Shown: positions 40,177 through 50,000 of the stretch, piece by piece
Position numbering within the stretch: position 1 is the first letter of the stretch
Layout: every line of letters starts with the position of its first letter
Origin: Chryseosolibacter sp964438975
Lineage (GTDB): Bacteria; Bacteroidota; Bacteroidia; Cytophagales; Cyclobacteriaceae
NCBI GenBank assembly: GCA_964438975.1
Contig: CAYTMU010000014.1
Location: 1-64,000, forward strand
Direction of reading: 5' to 3'
DNA: 64,000 bases
Program-made: the position numbers and the translations under genes
Notes under the pieces: generated by a model
What the model was told of the DNA's origin: nothing
The model's database searches: none
What the model saw: only the letters and a program-made list of their open reading frames with translations

Positions 40177-41466
40177 ATGGTGAGTATATCCAGATTAAAT
40201 GCAGTTATCTTTGTCTTAATGTTTCTGGTGGTTGCCTTTGGCGACCAGTTGTCGCGGTTTTTTGGTATTGGGGTGGTCGGCTTTGAGTATTATATATGGC
40301 TTGCTCTGGTGCCTTTGGTCGTGATCGTTAACTTTGGTGTGAACTCGCCGACCATCTTGACCAAGCCGACTTATCTTTTTGTCCTTCTGGTCCTTCTTTT
40401 GATCTGTGCTCTGAATTACTTTTTCGTTGATGTAGCGCCAGCGCGATATCTGCAGGGGTCTTTCTTTACCTTTCTGTTTGCGTTTAATTTTCTTCTTTTC
40501 TATAACGTCAGGATCAGTGTAAAGGACTTTTATTCGATCGCGAAGGTCTTGATTTCCATTATCACAATGATTGCTGTTGCTGCCTATATTGAGCGAATAC
40601 TGGCTGAGGGGGTCTACCAGTCGTATTTTCTCAGGGGCGTAAAGACTATCGCCAAGGATCCAGGAATGGCAACGACTCTTTTCAATGCCAATATTGTGCT
40701 CTGTTTTGTAATGTATTTGATTGAGCGGAGGAGAATATATATTTACTTGATCTGCTTTTCCGTGGTCACAATTGGTCTTTTGCTTTTTTTGAAGGCATTT
40801 GTCGTTGCGCTACTAATATGTTTTGTTTTTATAAGCATATATCTGCGCAGCAAGAACTCCAAGTACTTGCTTTACGCGTTCTCGATATTTTTCTTCTGCT
40901 CGCTTGTTGTATTAGGCAAGCCACTCTGGAACGAAATTCAGTACAAGATGACCTTGTATTTCGGTCCGGGGTCGAGCAAGACTCCTCGCAACGCGCTCTA
41001 TATTGCGAGCTTTGAGATAGCAGGGGACTACTTCCCATTCGGTTCCGGGCAAGGTACGTTTGGCAGCTATCCAGTAGGGAAGGAGTACAGCGACATCTAC
41101 TATACCTATGGCCTGGACAAATTGCATGGCTTGGGTAAAGAGGATGCTCTCGGAAAAACCGACGCACAGTTTGTGTTTGATGCCTACTGGTCTTCTATCA
41201 TCGGTGAGATGGGATTCGTCGCAGCGGTTCTATACTTATGGTTGTGGTTCCTTCCGGCTTTTGGATCTTATCGTTTAATGTGGTCGAAGGACCGCGACGT
41301 AAAGGCGCTGGCCTTCTTCGTTACCATGGTGACGGTTGGTATTTTTGTGGAGAGTATCGCCTCTCCCATACCGGGGCAATTGCAGTTTATACTCATTTAT
41401 GCTGGCCTCGGGGCGGTGGTGTACCGGTTAATCAGGCAGCACAGGTTGTTAATCGCGCAGTCATGA
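40177..41466 (+). CDS. Polytopic O-antigen polymerase/ligase-like protein (Wzy/WaaL type)
   Basis: 429 residues, very hydrophobic with about eleven transmembrane helices and a larger soluble loop around 265-345 (GSGQGTFGSYPVGKEYSD), the architecture of Wzy and WaaL proteins, whose sequences diverge strongly. Most likely the repeat-unit polymerase or the ligase of this locus. A second such protein is at 43900. Codons are richer in T than those of the housekeeping genes. Its stop overlaps the start of the next gene (ATGA). Confidence 0.75.
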   Translation: MVSISRLNAVIFVLMFLVVAFGDQLSRFFGIGVVGFEYYIWLALVPLVVIVNFGVNSPTILTKPTYLFVLLVLLLICALNYFFVDVAPARYLQGSFFTFLFAFNFLLFYNVRISVKDFYSIAKVLISIITMIAVAAYIERILAEGVYQSYFLRGVKTIAKDPGMATTLFNANIVLCFVMYLIERRRIYIYLICFSVVTIGLLLFLKAFVVALLICFVFISIYLRSKNSKYLLYAFSIFFFCSLVVLGKPLWNEIQYKMTLYFGPGSSKTPRNALYIASFEIAGDYFPFGSGQGTFGSYPVGKEYSDIYYTYGLDKLHGLGKEDALGKTDAQFVFDAYWSSIIGEMGFVAAVLYLWLWFLPAFGSYRLMWSKDRDVKALAFFVTMVTVGIFVESIASPIPGQLQFILIYAGLGAVVYRLIRQHRLLIAQS

Positions 41467-42731
41467 GAATACTCTTGATCAATCACCGTTATGGAAAGGT
41501 CGGTGGGCCCGAGCGATACCTGTTCAATTTGAAGGCGTTGCTTGAAAGCAAGCATCATGAAGTAATACCATTCTCGATAAACTATCCCATAAACGAACCG
41601 TCGGATTACAGTAACTACTTTGCTTCGCCATTGTCTGACGATGCATCCTTGTATTTCCGAAAGCAGACGTGGAATGTCAATAGTGTCATCAAGACATTGG
41701 AAAGGAATTTCTATTCACGTGAGGTTGAAGAAAAATTAACGACCCTGATTTCTGATACACGTCCTGCATTTGCAATTGTGTTATTGTATCTTCGAAAGCT
41801 TTCGCCGTCGGTGATCGTTGCGTTGCGCAAAATGGGTATTCCGTTTGTCGTCCGACTTTCGGACTTTGGAATGATGTGCCCGGCGGGAACATTTTACCGG
41901 GACAACGGAACTTGCGAATTGTGTGCCAACGGAAACGTCATAAACAGTGTCATACACAAGTGCGTGCACGACTCGTATGGCGCTTCATTGGTCAACTATC
42001 TTGCGACGAAGTATCATCAGGCGAAAGGCTATTTTGATCTTATTGAGAACTTTGCGTCGCCGACGAGGTTTTTGATGGATAAGATGACAAGTGCAGGCTG
42101 GACGACCCAGCGATTGTTCCACCTGCCGACTTTTGCTGAGCATTTTCCGGCTGATACCGAAAGCGTCAGAAAGGAACAGATCTTATATGCGGGCCGACTT
42201 GAACACATAAAGGGAGTTCATGTCCTCCTGCAGGCCATGAGAATTGTACAGCGGGAGTATGGATTCCCAGTCGGCCTTAAACTGGCGGGAGGCGGTGATG
42301 AAGCATACGTCGATTCTCTCCGACGTTACTGTGAAGGAAACTCGGTGGGAGACGTTGAGTTTGTTGGGTCTCTGAATAAGGATGAACTCATGAGCCTCTA
42401 TTCCGAATCGTTGTTTTCTGTCATCCCATCGTTGTGGTATGATAACCTTCCGAACTCCGGGCTCGAGAGTTTGTCTGCCGGGACGCCAGTCATTGCGTCA
42501 AATCATGGGTGTTTCCCGGAGTTGGTCACATCTGGGAGAAACGGGCTGCTGTTTGCACCAGGAAGTGCTGAAGATCTTGCGAACGCGATGATAGCTTTGT
42601 TGACTGATAGAGTACGACTGGAGGAAATGCGCGGCGGGGCACTAGCCGGCTTTCGAGATTTTTTTTCGCCGGAGAAGCATTACGAGACGCTTATGCATGT
42701 TGTTGAGACGATTCGCTTGAAGTCCGTTTGA
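41463..42731 (+). CDS. GT4-family glycosyltransferase
   Basis: 422 residues from ATG 41463, which overlaps the upstream stop as ATGA. The frame continues upstream only inside the previous gene. GT-B fold: N-terminal INHRYGKVGGPERYLFNLK, C-terminal donor site YAGRLEHIKGVHVLLQAM and DNLPNSGLESLSAGTPVIAS (E-x7-E type). A four-cysteine cluster (MMCPAGTF...CELC...HKC, about 138-170) is a subgroup feature that may bind zinc. It adds one sugar of the repeat unit; donor and acceptor unknown. Confidence 0.88.
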   Translation: MRILLINHRYGKVGGPERYLFNLKALLESKHHEVIPFSINYPINEPSDYSNYFASPLSDDASLYFRKQTWNVNSVIKTLERNFYSREVEEKLTTLISDTRPAFAIVLLYLRKLSPSVIVALRKMGIPFVVRLSDFGMMCPAGTFYRDNGTCELCANGNVINSVIHKCVHDSYGASLVNYLATKYHQAKGYFDLIENFASPTRFLMDKMTSAGWTTQRLFHLPTFAEHFPADTESVRKEQILYAGRLEHIKGVHVLLQAMRIVQREYGFPVGLKLAGGGDEAYVDSLRRYCEGNSVGDVEFVGSLNKDELMSLYSESLFSVIPSLWYDNLPNSGLESLSAGTPVIASNHGCFPELVTSGRNGLLFAPGSAEDLANAMIALLTDRVRLEEMRGGALAGFRDFFSPEKHYETLMHVVETIRLKSV

Positions 42732-42750
42732 TATTTGATCTATATATTTG
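42717..42750 (+). promoter_or_regulatory. Internal promoter candidate before the DUF1972 glycosyltransferase
   Basis: TATATTTG at 42743-42750 is a perfect -7 element. TTG at 42717-42719 is 23 bases upstream, slightly longer than usual. It would allow separate expression of the last three genes of the plus-strand run. Confidence 0.4.
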
Positions 42751-42812
42751 CCGGTGCCTTTTTCGTACACTGACACTGATGCGAGAGTGGCCGGGATACT
42801 AATTCTTTCAAA

Positions 42813-43916
42813 ATGAAAGTTGCTATTGTCGGGACGCGAGGAGTTCCTAACAACTACGGAGGCTTTGAGCAATTTGCCGAATACCTTTCGCGTAGTTTTA
42901 TCGACAAGGGTCACGAAGTGACTGTTTACAATTCACACAATCATCCCTACACGGAACCGGATTGGCACGGAGTAACGATTGTTCACAAATTTGATCCTGA
43001 ATTCATTTTTGGGAGCTTTGGACAATTCATTTATGACTTCAATTCGATCTGGCACGCGAGGCACCAGCGATTTGACATCATTCTTCAACTGGGTTACACC
43101 AGTAGTTCGATCTGGAGTTTTTTGTTTCCTAAGGATTCGATTGTGATTACGAATATGGATGGACTGGAATGGAAGAGAAGCAAGTACTCCGCGCCGGTGC
43201 AAAAGTTTTTGAAGTATGCCGAATACCTCGCGGCGGTCAAAAGTGACTATCTCGTCGCTGATTCGCTGGGGATTAAGGACTATCTTAGTAAGGAATACAA
43301 TCTGGATTCTGTTTTTATACCGTATGGAGCGCATCCGTTTGATCTGCCAGATGAAACAGTTCTGCGCCAGTATGAGTTGAGTACGTATAATTATGATATG
43401 CTGATCGCGAGGATGGAGCCAGAGAATAGCATTGAAGTTATTCTAGACGGAGTGGTACTTGCCGGAGTCGCGCGTGACTTTTTGGTGGTAGGTAGGACAA
43501 CTACGCCATTTGGCAAGCGGCTGAGGAGGAAATTTGGCACATATTCACGAATACGATTTCTTGAGGCAATATATGATATCAATGTTCTCAATAATCTGAG
43601 ATACTATTCCAATCTGTATTTCCATGGTCACAGTGTGGGGGGCACCAACCCTTCTCTATTGGAGGCGATGGCATCCGGTGCGCTGATTTGTGCGCACAGC
43701 AATGCTTTTAACTCTTCGATTTTGGGAGAAGACGCCTTCTATTTCAGCACGCCCTCCGAAGTATCAACCCACTTGAGGAATGTTACAAGGTCAGATGCGG
43801 AGATTCACAAAACCCGGAATAACTTCGATAAAGTGAAGGAGTACTACAATTGGGAGAAGGTGATTGATCAATATGAGAGTTTCTTCATAACCTGTTTGAA
43901 TGGCAGAAGCAAGTAG
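42813..43916 (+). CDS. DUF1972-type glycosyltransferase (rhamnosyltransferase-like)
   Basis: 367 residues. The N-terminus IVGTRGVPNNYGGFEQFAEY is the DUF1972 signature of glycosyltransferases such as WchF/Cps-type rhamnosyltransferases. The C-terminal half has HGHSVGGTNPSLLEAMASG, the donor-site motif of this group. Cytoplasmic, acting on the lipid-linked repeat unit. The rhamnosyl specificity is only by resemblance, and no rhamnose synthesis genes are in this window. The last 17 bases overlap the next gene. Confidence 0.88.
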   Translation: MKVAIVGTRGVPNNYGGFEQFAEYLSRSFIDKGHEVTVYNSHNHPYTEPDWHGVTIVHKFDPEFIFGSFGQFIYDFNSIWHARHQRFDIILQLGYTSSSIWSFLFPKDSIVITNMDGLEWKRSKYSAPVQKFLKYAEYLAAVKSDYLVADSLGIKDYLSKEYNLDSVFIPYGAHPFDLPDETVLRQYELSTYNYDMLIARMEPENSIEVILDGVVLAGVARDFLVVGRTTTPFGKRLRRKFGTYSRIRFLEAIYDINVLNNLRYYSNLYFHGHSVGGTNPSLLEAMASGALICAHSNAFNSSILGEDAFYFSTPSEVSTHLRNVTRSDAEIHKTRNNFDKVKEYYNWEKVIDQYESFFITCLNGRSK

Positions 43917-45207
43917 ACCTTTTGAGCGAGTGGCAATATACCAAAGATCGTTCTTTCGATATGCCCTTTGCTTTGTGGCTGCGACGATGCCGTTTAACAA
44001 TTTCCCTTTTACGCGGCTTATCAATAGCTATGCGATTGTCTTCCTTGCTATCGCTTGGTTTTTAGAGGGTGGTTTTCCGGCAAAACTTGCCGTTGCCTGG
44101 CGGAGACCGCTTGTCCTTGTGTTCGCATGTTTCTATTTATGGCATTGTGTAGGCATGTTCTACACAACGAATATTTCGGAAGGATTTGGAGACCTGGAAC
44201 AGAAGTCGTTTTTATTTATCCTTCCAGTAATTCTTGGTACGAGTATCAGTCTTGAAGCACGCGACAAGATCCTGGCATTGAATTTTTTTGTGAGTGGTTG
44301 CTTTCTGGCGACGTTGTTATCGCTGACCAATGCGGCTTACCAGTTTCAAACAACAGGCGATCCTGAAATATTTTATTATCTGGAGTTGGCGAAGTTTGTC
44401 AATTTTCATCCGCCCTACTTTGGGTTGTATGTTGCCTTTTCAATTCTGATAGTTATAGACGCACTGTACAAGGAACGTACAGGAGGAGATGCGAGGCGAA
44501 AGTTTCTGCTTGTTGTTCTGGTTGTGTATTTTTTCTGCTTTCTGTTACTACTGTCTGCGAGGATGGCTACGATATTTCTCTTCCTGGCTTTCGCAGTCAC
44601 GATCTTTCGTTTTTTTTACAAGCAAGAGAGAGCCTGGATTGCTGTCGTTATTTTTCTTGCAATGGCAGTACTGAGTACGTTGATCGTAAGTAGATCAGAG
44701 CAACTCAGGGATCGGATCATAAAACCTCTAACATCGGACGTGTCAGTAATTAGCGGAGGCGGTGAAACCGGCCTTTCGATCCGATTGGTGAAGTGGTCCT
44801 GTAGTCTTGAGGGATTTTTTGAGGCGCCTTTTCTGGGAGTTGGCACAGGGGATGTGTTAGACTATCTGTTTAAGTGCTACGAAAGGAAGAACTTTTGGGG
44901 AATGCACGAACAGTATCTTTATAACTCCCATAATCAATACTTGCAGAGCGCGCTTGGCCTGGGTGTTCCGGGTCTTCTGGCTTTCTTACTTTGTCTTGCG
45001 GTTCCTCTCTTCGACGCCTACCGAAAAAAAGAGCGGCTGTTCGTGGCGTTAATTGCTCTTTTTGCATTCTGTTCTTTGACAGAGTCATTATTAGAGAGGC
45101 AATGGGGTGTGGTTTTTGCTGCATTCTTTATACCGTTATTTTGTTTCGGAAACGAAAAAGAAAAAGCTGAGGCCACCGTTGGGAATCAGAACCATGAGCG
45201 GTTATGA
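43900..45207 (+). CDS. O-antigen ligase-family membrane protein (second Wzy/WaaL-like)
   Basis: 435 residues with about eleven or twelve transmembrane helices and a periplasmic loop (about 275-345) with GETGLSIRLVKWSCSLEGFF, GVGTGDV and YNSHNQYLQSALGLGVPGL, the Wzy_C/O-antigen-ligase signature (notably NSHNQYL). One of the two such proteins is probably the polymerase and the other the ligase. It overlaps the previous gene by 17 bp and the next by 4 bp. Confidence 0.85.
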   Translation: MAEASRPFERVAIYQRSFFRYALCFVAATMPFNNFPFTRLINSYAIVFLAIAWFLEGGFPAKLAVAWRRPLVLVFACFYLWHCVGMFYTTNISEGFGDLEQKSFLFILPVILGTSISLEARDKILALNFFVSGCFLATLLSLTNAAYQFQTTGDPEIFYYLELAKFVNFHPPYFGLYVAFSILIVIDALYKERTGGDARRKFLLVVLVVYFFCFLLLLSARMATIFLFLAFAVTIFRFFYKQERAWIAVVIFLAMAVLSTLIVSRSEQLRDRIIKPLTSDVSVISGGGETGLSIRLVKWSCSLEGFFEAPFLGVGTGDVLDYLFKCYERKNFWGMHEQYLYNSHNQYLQSALGLGVPGLLAFLLCLAVPLFDAYRKKERLFVALIALFAFCSLTESLLERQWGVVFAAFFIPLFCFGNEKEKAEATVGNQNHERL

Positions 45208-48200
45208 TCTTTCGTTTGTTATCATATGGCACCACTCTCAAAGCGACGGTTTGTCTTGCCATTTTGATATTTGGCCGGATTGACGGATTGATTGTAAACG
45301 CCCAGGAGGAGCAACGATCCTATCACTATTTCCTGAGTTCAAGAAACGAGAGTAACGAAGTGTTTCTTGGCGGCAACGTTGATTTCGGTAACAGCTTCGT
45401 CTTACTCCCTGAACCGGATCGTTACCGGGCCTATTCTAATCTTCACGAAGTCTGGATTCAGAATTCATCAGACAGTCCGATCAGGAATCCGATGATTTTG
45501 ATCAATGATTCGAAACTTTGGACGACACCGTTGGACATCGAAGAGGGGCTTGTTATCGACAGCGACTTTGATGAGACGGCCAGGCTGTTGTGGAATCGTT
45601 TTGCAGGGCATTCGGTTCATCGATATTATCCGTACGAGGGTTTTCGCGCCGGAACTCCGGTCGATCTCCTTACCAACTTCGGCTACGGAATATGCTACAA
45701 CCGATCGGCGGCCTTCACAAGACTCCCTTCAAATGAAGCGCAAGTCTCCTATGATCTGGTTTCTAACAAGCACACAGTTTCCGAGTATAAACGGGGAGGG
45801 AGGACTGCGGTAATGGATACCGATCTGAATTCGTTTTATCTGGATCTTTCAAACGGAGGGCTTGCGAGTAAATATGACGTGTCGATGGATAGATATCTTA
45901 TCAAGAGAACACATCACTATGGAAGGCAGTATGCATACGATAGAGTATTAAATGAGTATGTCGCGTATTTTTACAGCCACAATCCCAATAATAATCCAGA
46001 ATCACTTATTGAGCCGGTTGATTATTCGTTAGAATACGACCTCGTGCCTGGTGAAACGCTTTCATTGGATTATACACCCGGCCGGTTCTTCTTTTCCGAG
46101 TATTTTTTTCAGGCAAACTCGGACGAGATAGCTAACGGGCGTTTTTCGTATGACTGGATCGAGTCTTCCAATAGTTATTATTTGCAGGATGAGAACCTGA
46201 GTAATCTTCGTGTGGAGAATGGCGGGATTGTAAAGTCGGGGGAGGATGTGCCCGCGGTGTTCAGTTATCGGCTGGATCATGGGTTCCAAATTGTGTATCT
46301 CCAGCTGTATTTTGATTTTTCAGATCGGGACCTTTCTTCTGTGCATTCGATACAGGTTTCTTCTGATTCGATAACGTGGCGCTCACCTACAAGTGAGAGC
46401 ATGGAGGGAACTATGCTCAAAGCCGAATTTGATTTGCAGGCGGTTCCTTACAAGGGTCGTGCATATGTTAGAATGACAGTGGAAGATGAGTCGTCCAAAT
46501 TTTCGCTAAGGAACTTCGGGTATACTTCACACTTTCAGATCAATCGATTGGCCCTTCCCCAGTTAAAATGTGGTTCTAATATCATCCGTGCGACACATGA
46601 CAGTCCCTATGATGTACCTTTGTCAATCGGCATCAGTTTTAACGAGAGGAGTTCAGACATCCCAGCTGCGGTAGATGCGCCTGTGTTTCCGTCAGACGGT
46701 GAGGATGTATTTGGCGAACTGGGGAGGTTTTCGTGGGATCACCCGTCATCGGATGCAGAAATTGTGAATTATGAATTTATCCTCACCAGCGATACGTTGT
46801 CGGGCATGCCACTTGCGCCAAACTTTTCTGCCTATACTGGTGCGCCCGATTATTCCGAAGTGTTGTCTCTTGTTAGCAACGGCAGGACAGCGCAGTCTAA
46901 CCCGATATCATTGTTGAATCCTTCCGAGTATAAACGATTTCGGTACTCGGATAATGATCCCGGGCGATTGAGTAGCGACACGAATCTTACTAAATTCGTG
47001 GTGCATGAAGAGGGCTTCTTCAGTTCGGGTGAAACCTATTACTGGAGAGTTCGCCCTTTGAGCGCCTCGGGCGTTTGGGGACCGTGGAGTCCTTACTTTT
47101 CCTTTATGATCAGGAAGATCATGCCTCCAGTGATGCTTGAGGTAACCGAGTCAGAAATCCGTTGGAAACCGAATGGACAGGGAGTGCCGGCGGAGCATTT
47201 CGAGGTGCATGCCAGCAACGAGTATTTGGGTTTTGAGCCCAACGAGTCGACTTTGTTGGCTGTAACCCCGGATACGGTTTACGATATCGGAGATGAACCC
47301 TTCACGTTTTACAGAGTCATCGCCCTCGACTCCGTCGGATTGAAAAGTGAGGTTTCGGAGTACGTTTCGCGTCCATATCCATACGTGACAAATCGACCTG
47401 AAGATGTCCATGTAGATAGCGCATTCACTTATACGATAGAGTTTTCGGAAATATACTATCCTTTGGTTTCGAGTGAGGATCATTACTTCGAGATTAGGGA
47501 CAGCGTCAGGTTTCAGGTTGTAGATATGCCACCCTGGCTTACTTTCAATTATTCTAATGGTGCATTTGAGGGAATTCCCACGAGGGAGGAGTTGACGCGT
47601 GACCTTAATGATAGATTGAATCGAATTGAGCTGGAGCTTATGTCGCCTGTCTTTCCCGCTACGAGACAGTTTGTGCTGGATTTGAGCTATGTGCTCCCTA
47701 CCAGGCCACCTCAATTTGTTGGAATCGATACCGTGTTGTACTGTAACAATGATTTTGCTTTCGAAATCATGTTTTCGGATGATGATATAGGCGACTCGGT
47801 TTACTTTGTGCTTCGTGACTCTCCGGAATGGCTTCACCTCAGGCGTGAAATCAACCATCTTCAGTTTTATGGAACAGCCCCTGCTACCGAAGGACTTATC
47901 ACAACCAGTTTGACGGGCTTCGATGCCAATGGTGATTCTACCGTGGCTGTGATTTCGTTGAATCTGGTTTCAAATAAAGTCGAACTGCAGGTTTATGCAA
48001 CAACCCGGCAGACGATGGGAGTGCCAATTGGTGACATCATACCTTCGGGCTTGTCGTCGAGTTCACAGCATGCCGTCCGATTACCCGATTTCTTCGAGGG
48101 TCGTGATGTTTCGATTGAAGATGGCCATCTCTTATTGTATGATGATTTTTGCGAAGTCAGTTATCCGAAGTTACTCGACATTCCCGTCATGGTCGAAGTG

Positions 48201-48506
48201 GTTGATGGCGTGGAGGTACTCATTGAAGCAATGATCATTATCGTTGATGTGGATGCAACAATGGTTACGGCCTTTCATCCCCACGGTACAGATTGGATTC
48301 AACTCATTAATGTCGGCTGTCATGGTGTTGACTTTGTCTATAGAGTACTGGATATGCTCGGAAAGACTGTAATGAGCGAAAGAGTGGAATTGGATCCCGA
48401 AGAAGTTCGGCTTTTGTATTTGACGGGTATTGGTTCCGGGGCCTATATTTTTGATTCGACACCTCGATTTTCTGACGGAGGCTATTTTCGATTTTTGATC
48501 GAATAG
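45204..48506 (+). CDS. Large exported protein: transglutaminase-like domain, fibronectin/Ig-like modules, T9SS-like C-terminus
   Basis: 1100 residues with a signal peptide (about 12-34, ending VNAQ). Residues about 140-260 show a transglutaminase-type Cys-His-Asp pattern: GYGIC164, KH190TVSEY and MD205TDLNSFYLD. A beta-rich region follows to ~500. A fibronectin-III-like segment (about 510-650; SGETYYWRVRPLSASGVWGPW), then two putative Ig/cadherin-like repeats (about 730-930; MPPWLTFNYSNGAFEGIPT) precede a C-terminal ~90 residues resembling a type IX secretion sorting domain (YRVLDMLGKTVMS, GSGAYIFD). It is likely exported to the surface. Its function is unknown. It ends the plus-strand polysaccharide run, so it may act on or be anchored to the polymer (inference). 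Confidence 0.78.
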   Translation: MIFRLLSYGTTLKATVCLAILIFGRIDGLIVNAQEEQRSYHYFLSSRNESNEVFLGGNVDFGNSFVLLPEPDRYRAYSNLHEVWIQNSSDSPIRNPMILINDSKLWTTPLDIEEGLVIDSDFDETARLLWNRFAGHSVHRYYPYEGFRAGTPVDLLTNFGYGICYNRSAAFTRLPSNEAQVSYDLVSNKHTVSEYKRGGRTAVMDTDLNSFYLDLSNGGLASKYDVSMDRYLIKRTHHYGRQYAYDRVLNEYVAYFYSHNPNNNPESLIEPVDYSLEYDLVPGETLSLDYTPGRFFFSEYFFQANSDEIANGRFSYDWIESSNSYYLQDENLSNLRVENGGIVKSGEDVPAVFSYRLDHGFQIVYLQLYFDFSDRDLSSVHSIQVSSDSITWRSPTSESMEGTMLKAEFDLQAVPYKGRAYVRMTVEDESSKFSLRNFGYTSHFQINRLALPQLKCGSNIIRATHDSPYDVPLSIGISFNERSSDIPAAVDAPVFPSDGEDVFGELGRFSWDHPSSDAEIVNYEFILTSDTLSGMPLAPNFSAYTGAPDYSEVLSLVSNGRTAQSNPISLLNPSEYKRFRYSDNDPGRLSSDTNLTKFVVHEEGFFSSGETYYWRVRPLSASGVWGPWSPYFSFMIRKIMPPVMLEVTESEIRWKPNGQGVPAEHFEVHASNEYLGFEPNESTLLAVTPDTVYDIGDEPFTFYRVIALDSVGLKSEVSEYVSRPYPYVTNRPEDVHVDSAFTYTIEFSEIYYPLVSSEDHYFEIRDSVRFQVVDMPPWLTFNYSNGAFEGIPTREELTRDLNDRLNRIELELMSPVFPATRQFVLDLSYVLPTRPPQFVGIDTVLYCNNDFAFEIMFSDDDIGDSVYFVLRDSPEWLHLRREINHLQFYGTAPATEGLITTSLTGFDANGDSTVAVISLNLVSNKVELQVYATTRQTMGVPIGDIIPSGLSSSSQHAVRLPDFFEGRDVSIEDGHLLLYDDFCEVSYPKLLDIPVMVEVVDGVEVLIEAMIIIVDVDATMVTAFHPHGTDWIQLINVGCHGVDFVYRVLDMLGKTVMSERVELDPEEVRLLYLTGIGSGAYIFDSTPRFSDGGYFRFLIE

Positions 48507-48548
48507 ATTTTTTACGATCCGGCTGGACGTATTGTCCGATGGGATCTC

Positions 48549-50000
48549 TTATTGACCATTTCGAAACACTAATCTGCGCAGAACTTTTCTTTCGCTGTTA
48601 GTCAGCAGTAAAATACTTGCAAGCGAGAATACAGAACTGAGTGTTACCAGTTTGTATGTACTGTCAAGATATTGATTGTCTGAGTATGTCACAATCGTGG
48701 CTGCCAACAAGAATGCCAGAAGTATCAAAATCAAAGAGTCTTTCCAATGAAAGAACGGTATTTTATAGTATCGGACCGATACGCCGTATGCGACAAGCAC
48801 CATCACGATGTTTCCTGACAGATATGCGAATGCGGCACCGTATTCTTGATATACCGGCGTCACCCAGCTATTCACCAGTATCATCGTGAGTACGCCTAGT
48901 GTGCAGGCCAACAAATTCAAACTTACTTTCTTCGCGTAGAATATTCCGATAGCCGCGAATGAGTAGAGACCGTAGACAATGGCCCCGAGGATGAGAAATG
49001 GGAGGTAATGTTCTCCACCTAGGTATTCGGGTGTTCCAAGTAGCAGGATTATTGGTCTACTGAGTGAACATATACCGATAGCAGCCAAGCCTGTTAGCAT
49101 GAGGTAATAGCTTTGGAATCGCGCAAAAGTGTGCTGTGCGTCCTTTTTCTCCCATATTGAAAATGAAAATGGCCCAAAGGCGGTTTGAAAAGCGGTGATT
49201 ACCATGATCATGATCGCTGATATTTTCTGTATCAGCGAATAGATACCCAATGATCGTGCGTCTTGAAGGTGGGAAAGAAAGATTCTGTCAATGGCTGGTG
49301 ATAGAATTGACATGACCATGATGATCATCATTGGAAGGCCATAAGCAATGAGATTTTTGACCATTTTCAGGTCAAATACGGCCTGGAAGTATTCCCGGCA
49401 CCACCAGCATCCTACAAGCGCGAAAACCCATGCAGCGATTGCTTGTGCAGTAAGCACAGACGTCAGCGTGAGGCTGCCGAAATACGTATATGCGAGCAAG
49501 AGGATAATATTGAAAGTCGCTAATCCCAAGGCTATTGAGAGGAATCGTATCCGCTGGAATGTCCATTTGAACCAGTTCTGGAAGTAATGGACAAAAATAT
49601 TCGCGGGAGTCCAAACAAAGACGATGAGAAGGGCATGCTGATAAGATGACGAGACACCTACCGATTTTAGAAACTGTCCGGGCGCCAAAACTGCCATTAT
49701 GCCGAAACAGAACACGGTTCCTATGAGCACCAAGACGCCATGACTAAAGATGTTTCGACGGTGTTCAAGAGTGTCACTGTCATAATAGTAGCGGACTACG
49801 GCCGAGTCCATTCCAAAAATTAGGATCGCGCTTGTCACCGATCCGAGAATCGTCAACATGTTCCAGACACCGAAGGATTCGACATCTATATGCTTGACGA
49901 TTATAGGTATTGTGAGGAGTACGACAAATCTTGAAATGCCATTCGCCAGACCATATATAGCTGTATCCTTAAACAGAAACTTAAGACGCTCTCTAAGCAT
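48549..50000 (-). CDS. Polysaccharide flippase (Wzx/MATE-like, oligosaccharide flippase family)
   Basis: 483 residues with about twelve to fourteen transmembrane helices. The N-terminus MLRERLKFLFKDTAIYGLANGISRF is typical of the family (polysaccharide biosynthesis protein, MOP superfamily). Start taken at 50000, overlapping the glycosyltransferase stop by 8 bases. The longer frame to 50063 reads into that gene. It flips lipid-linked repeat units across the inner membrane. It is the last gene of the 13-gene minus-strand run and is convergent with the transglutaminase-like gene. Confidence 0.9.
   Translation of the reverse strand: MLRERLKFLFKDTAIYGLANGISRFVVLLTIPIIVKHIDVESFGVWNMLTILGSVTSAILIFGMDSAVVRYYYDSDTLEHRRNIFSHGVLVLIGTVFCFGIMAVLAPGQFLKSVGVSSSYQHALLIVFVWTPANIFVHYFQNWFKWTFQRIRFLSIALGLATFNIILLLAYTYFGSLTLTSVLTAQAIAAWVFALVGCWWCREYFQAVFDLKMVKNLIAYGLPMMIIMVMSILSPAIDRIFLSHLQDARSLGIYSLIQKISAIMIMVITAFQTAFGPFSFSIWEKKDAQHTFARFQSYYLMLTGLAAIGICSLSRPIILLLGTPEYLGGEHYLPFLILGAIVYGLYSFAAIGIFYAKKVSLNLLACTLGVLTMILVNSWVTPVYQEYGAAFAYLSGNIVMVLVAYGVSVRYYKIPFFHWKDSLILILLAFLLAATIVTYSDNQYLDSTYKLVTLSSVFSLASILLLTNSERKVLRRLVFRNGQ

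Noticed and set aside
41238..41462. N-terminal extension of the GT4 glycosyltransferase
   Set aside because: It reads through the end of the preceding membrane protein gene. The ATG at 41463 overlaps the previous stop and starts the conserved sequence.
42732..42812. Additional small gene between the GT4 and DUF1972 genes
   Set aside because: Only 81 bases, carrying a -7 box and no start-stop frame of note.
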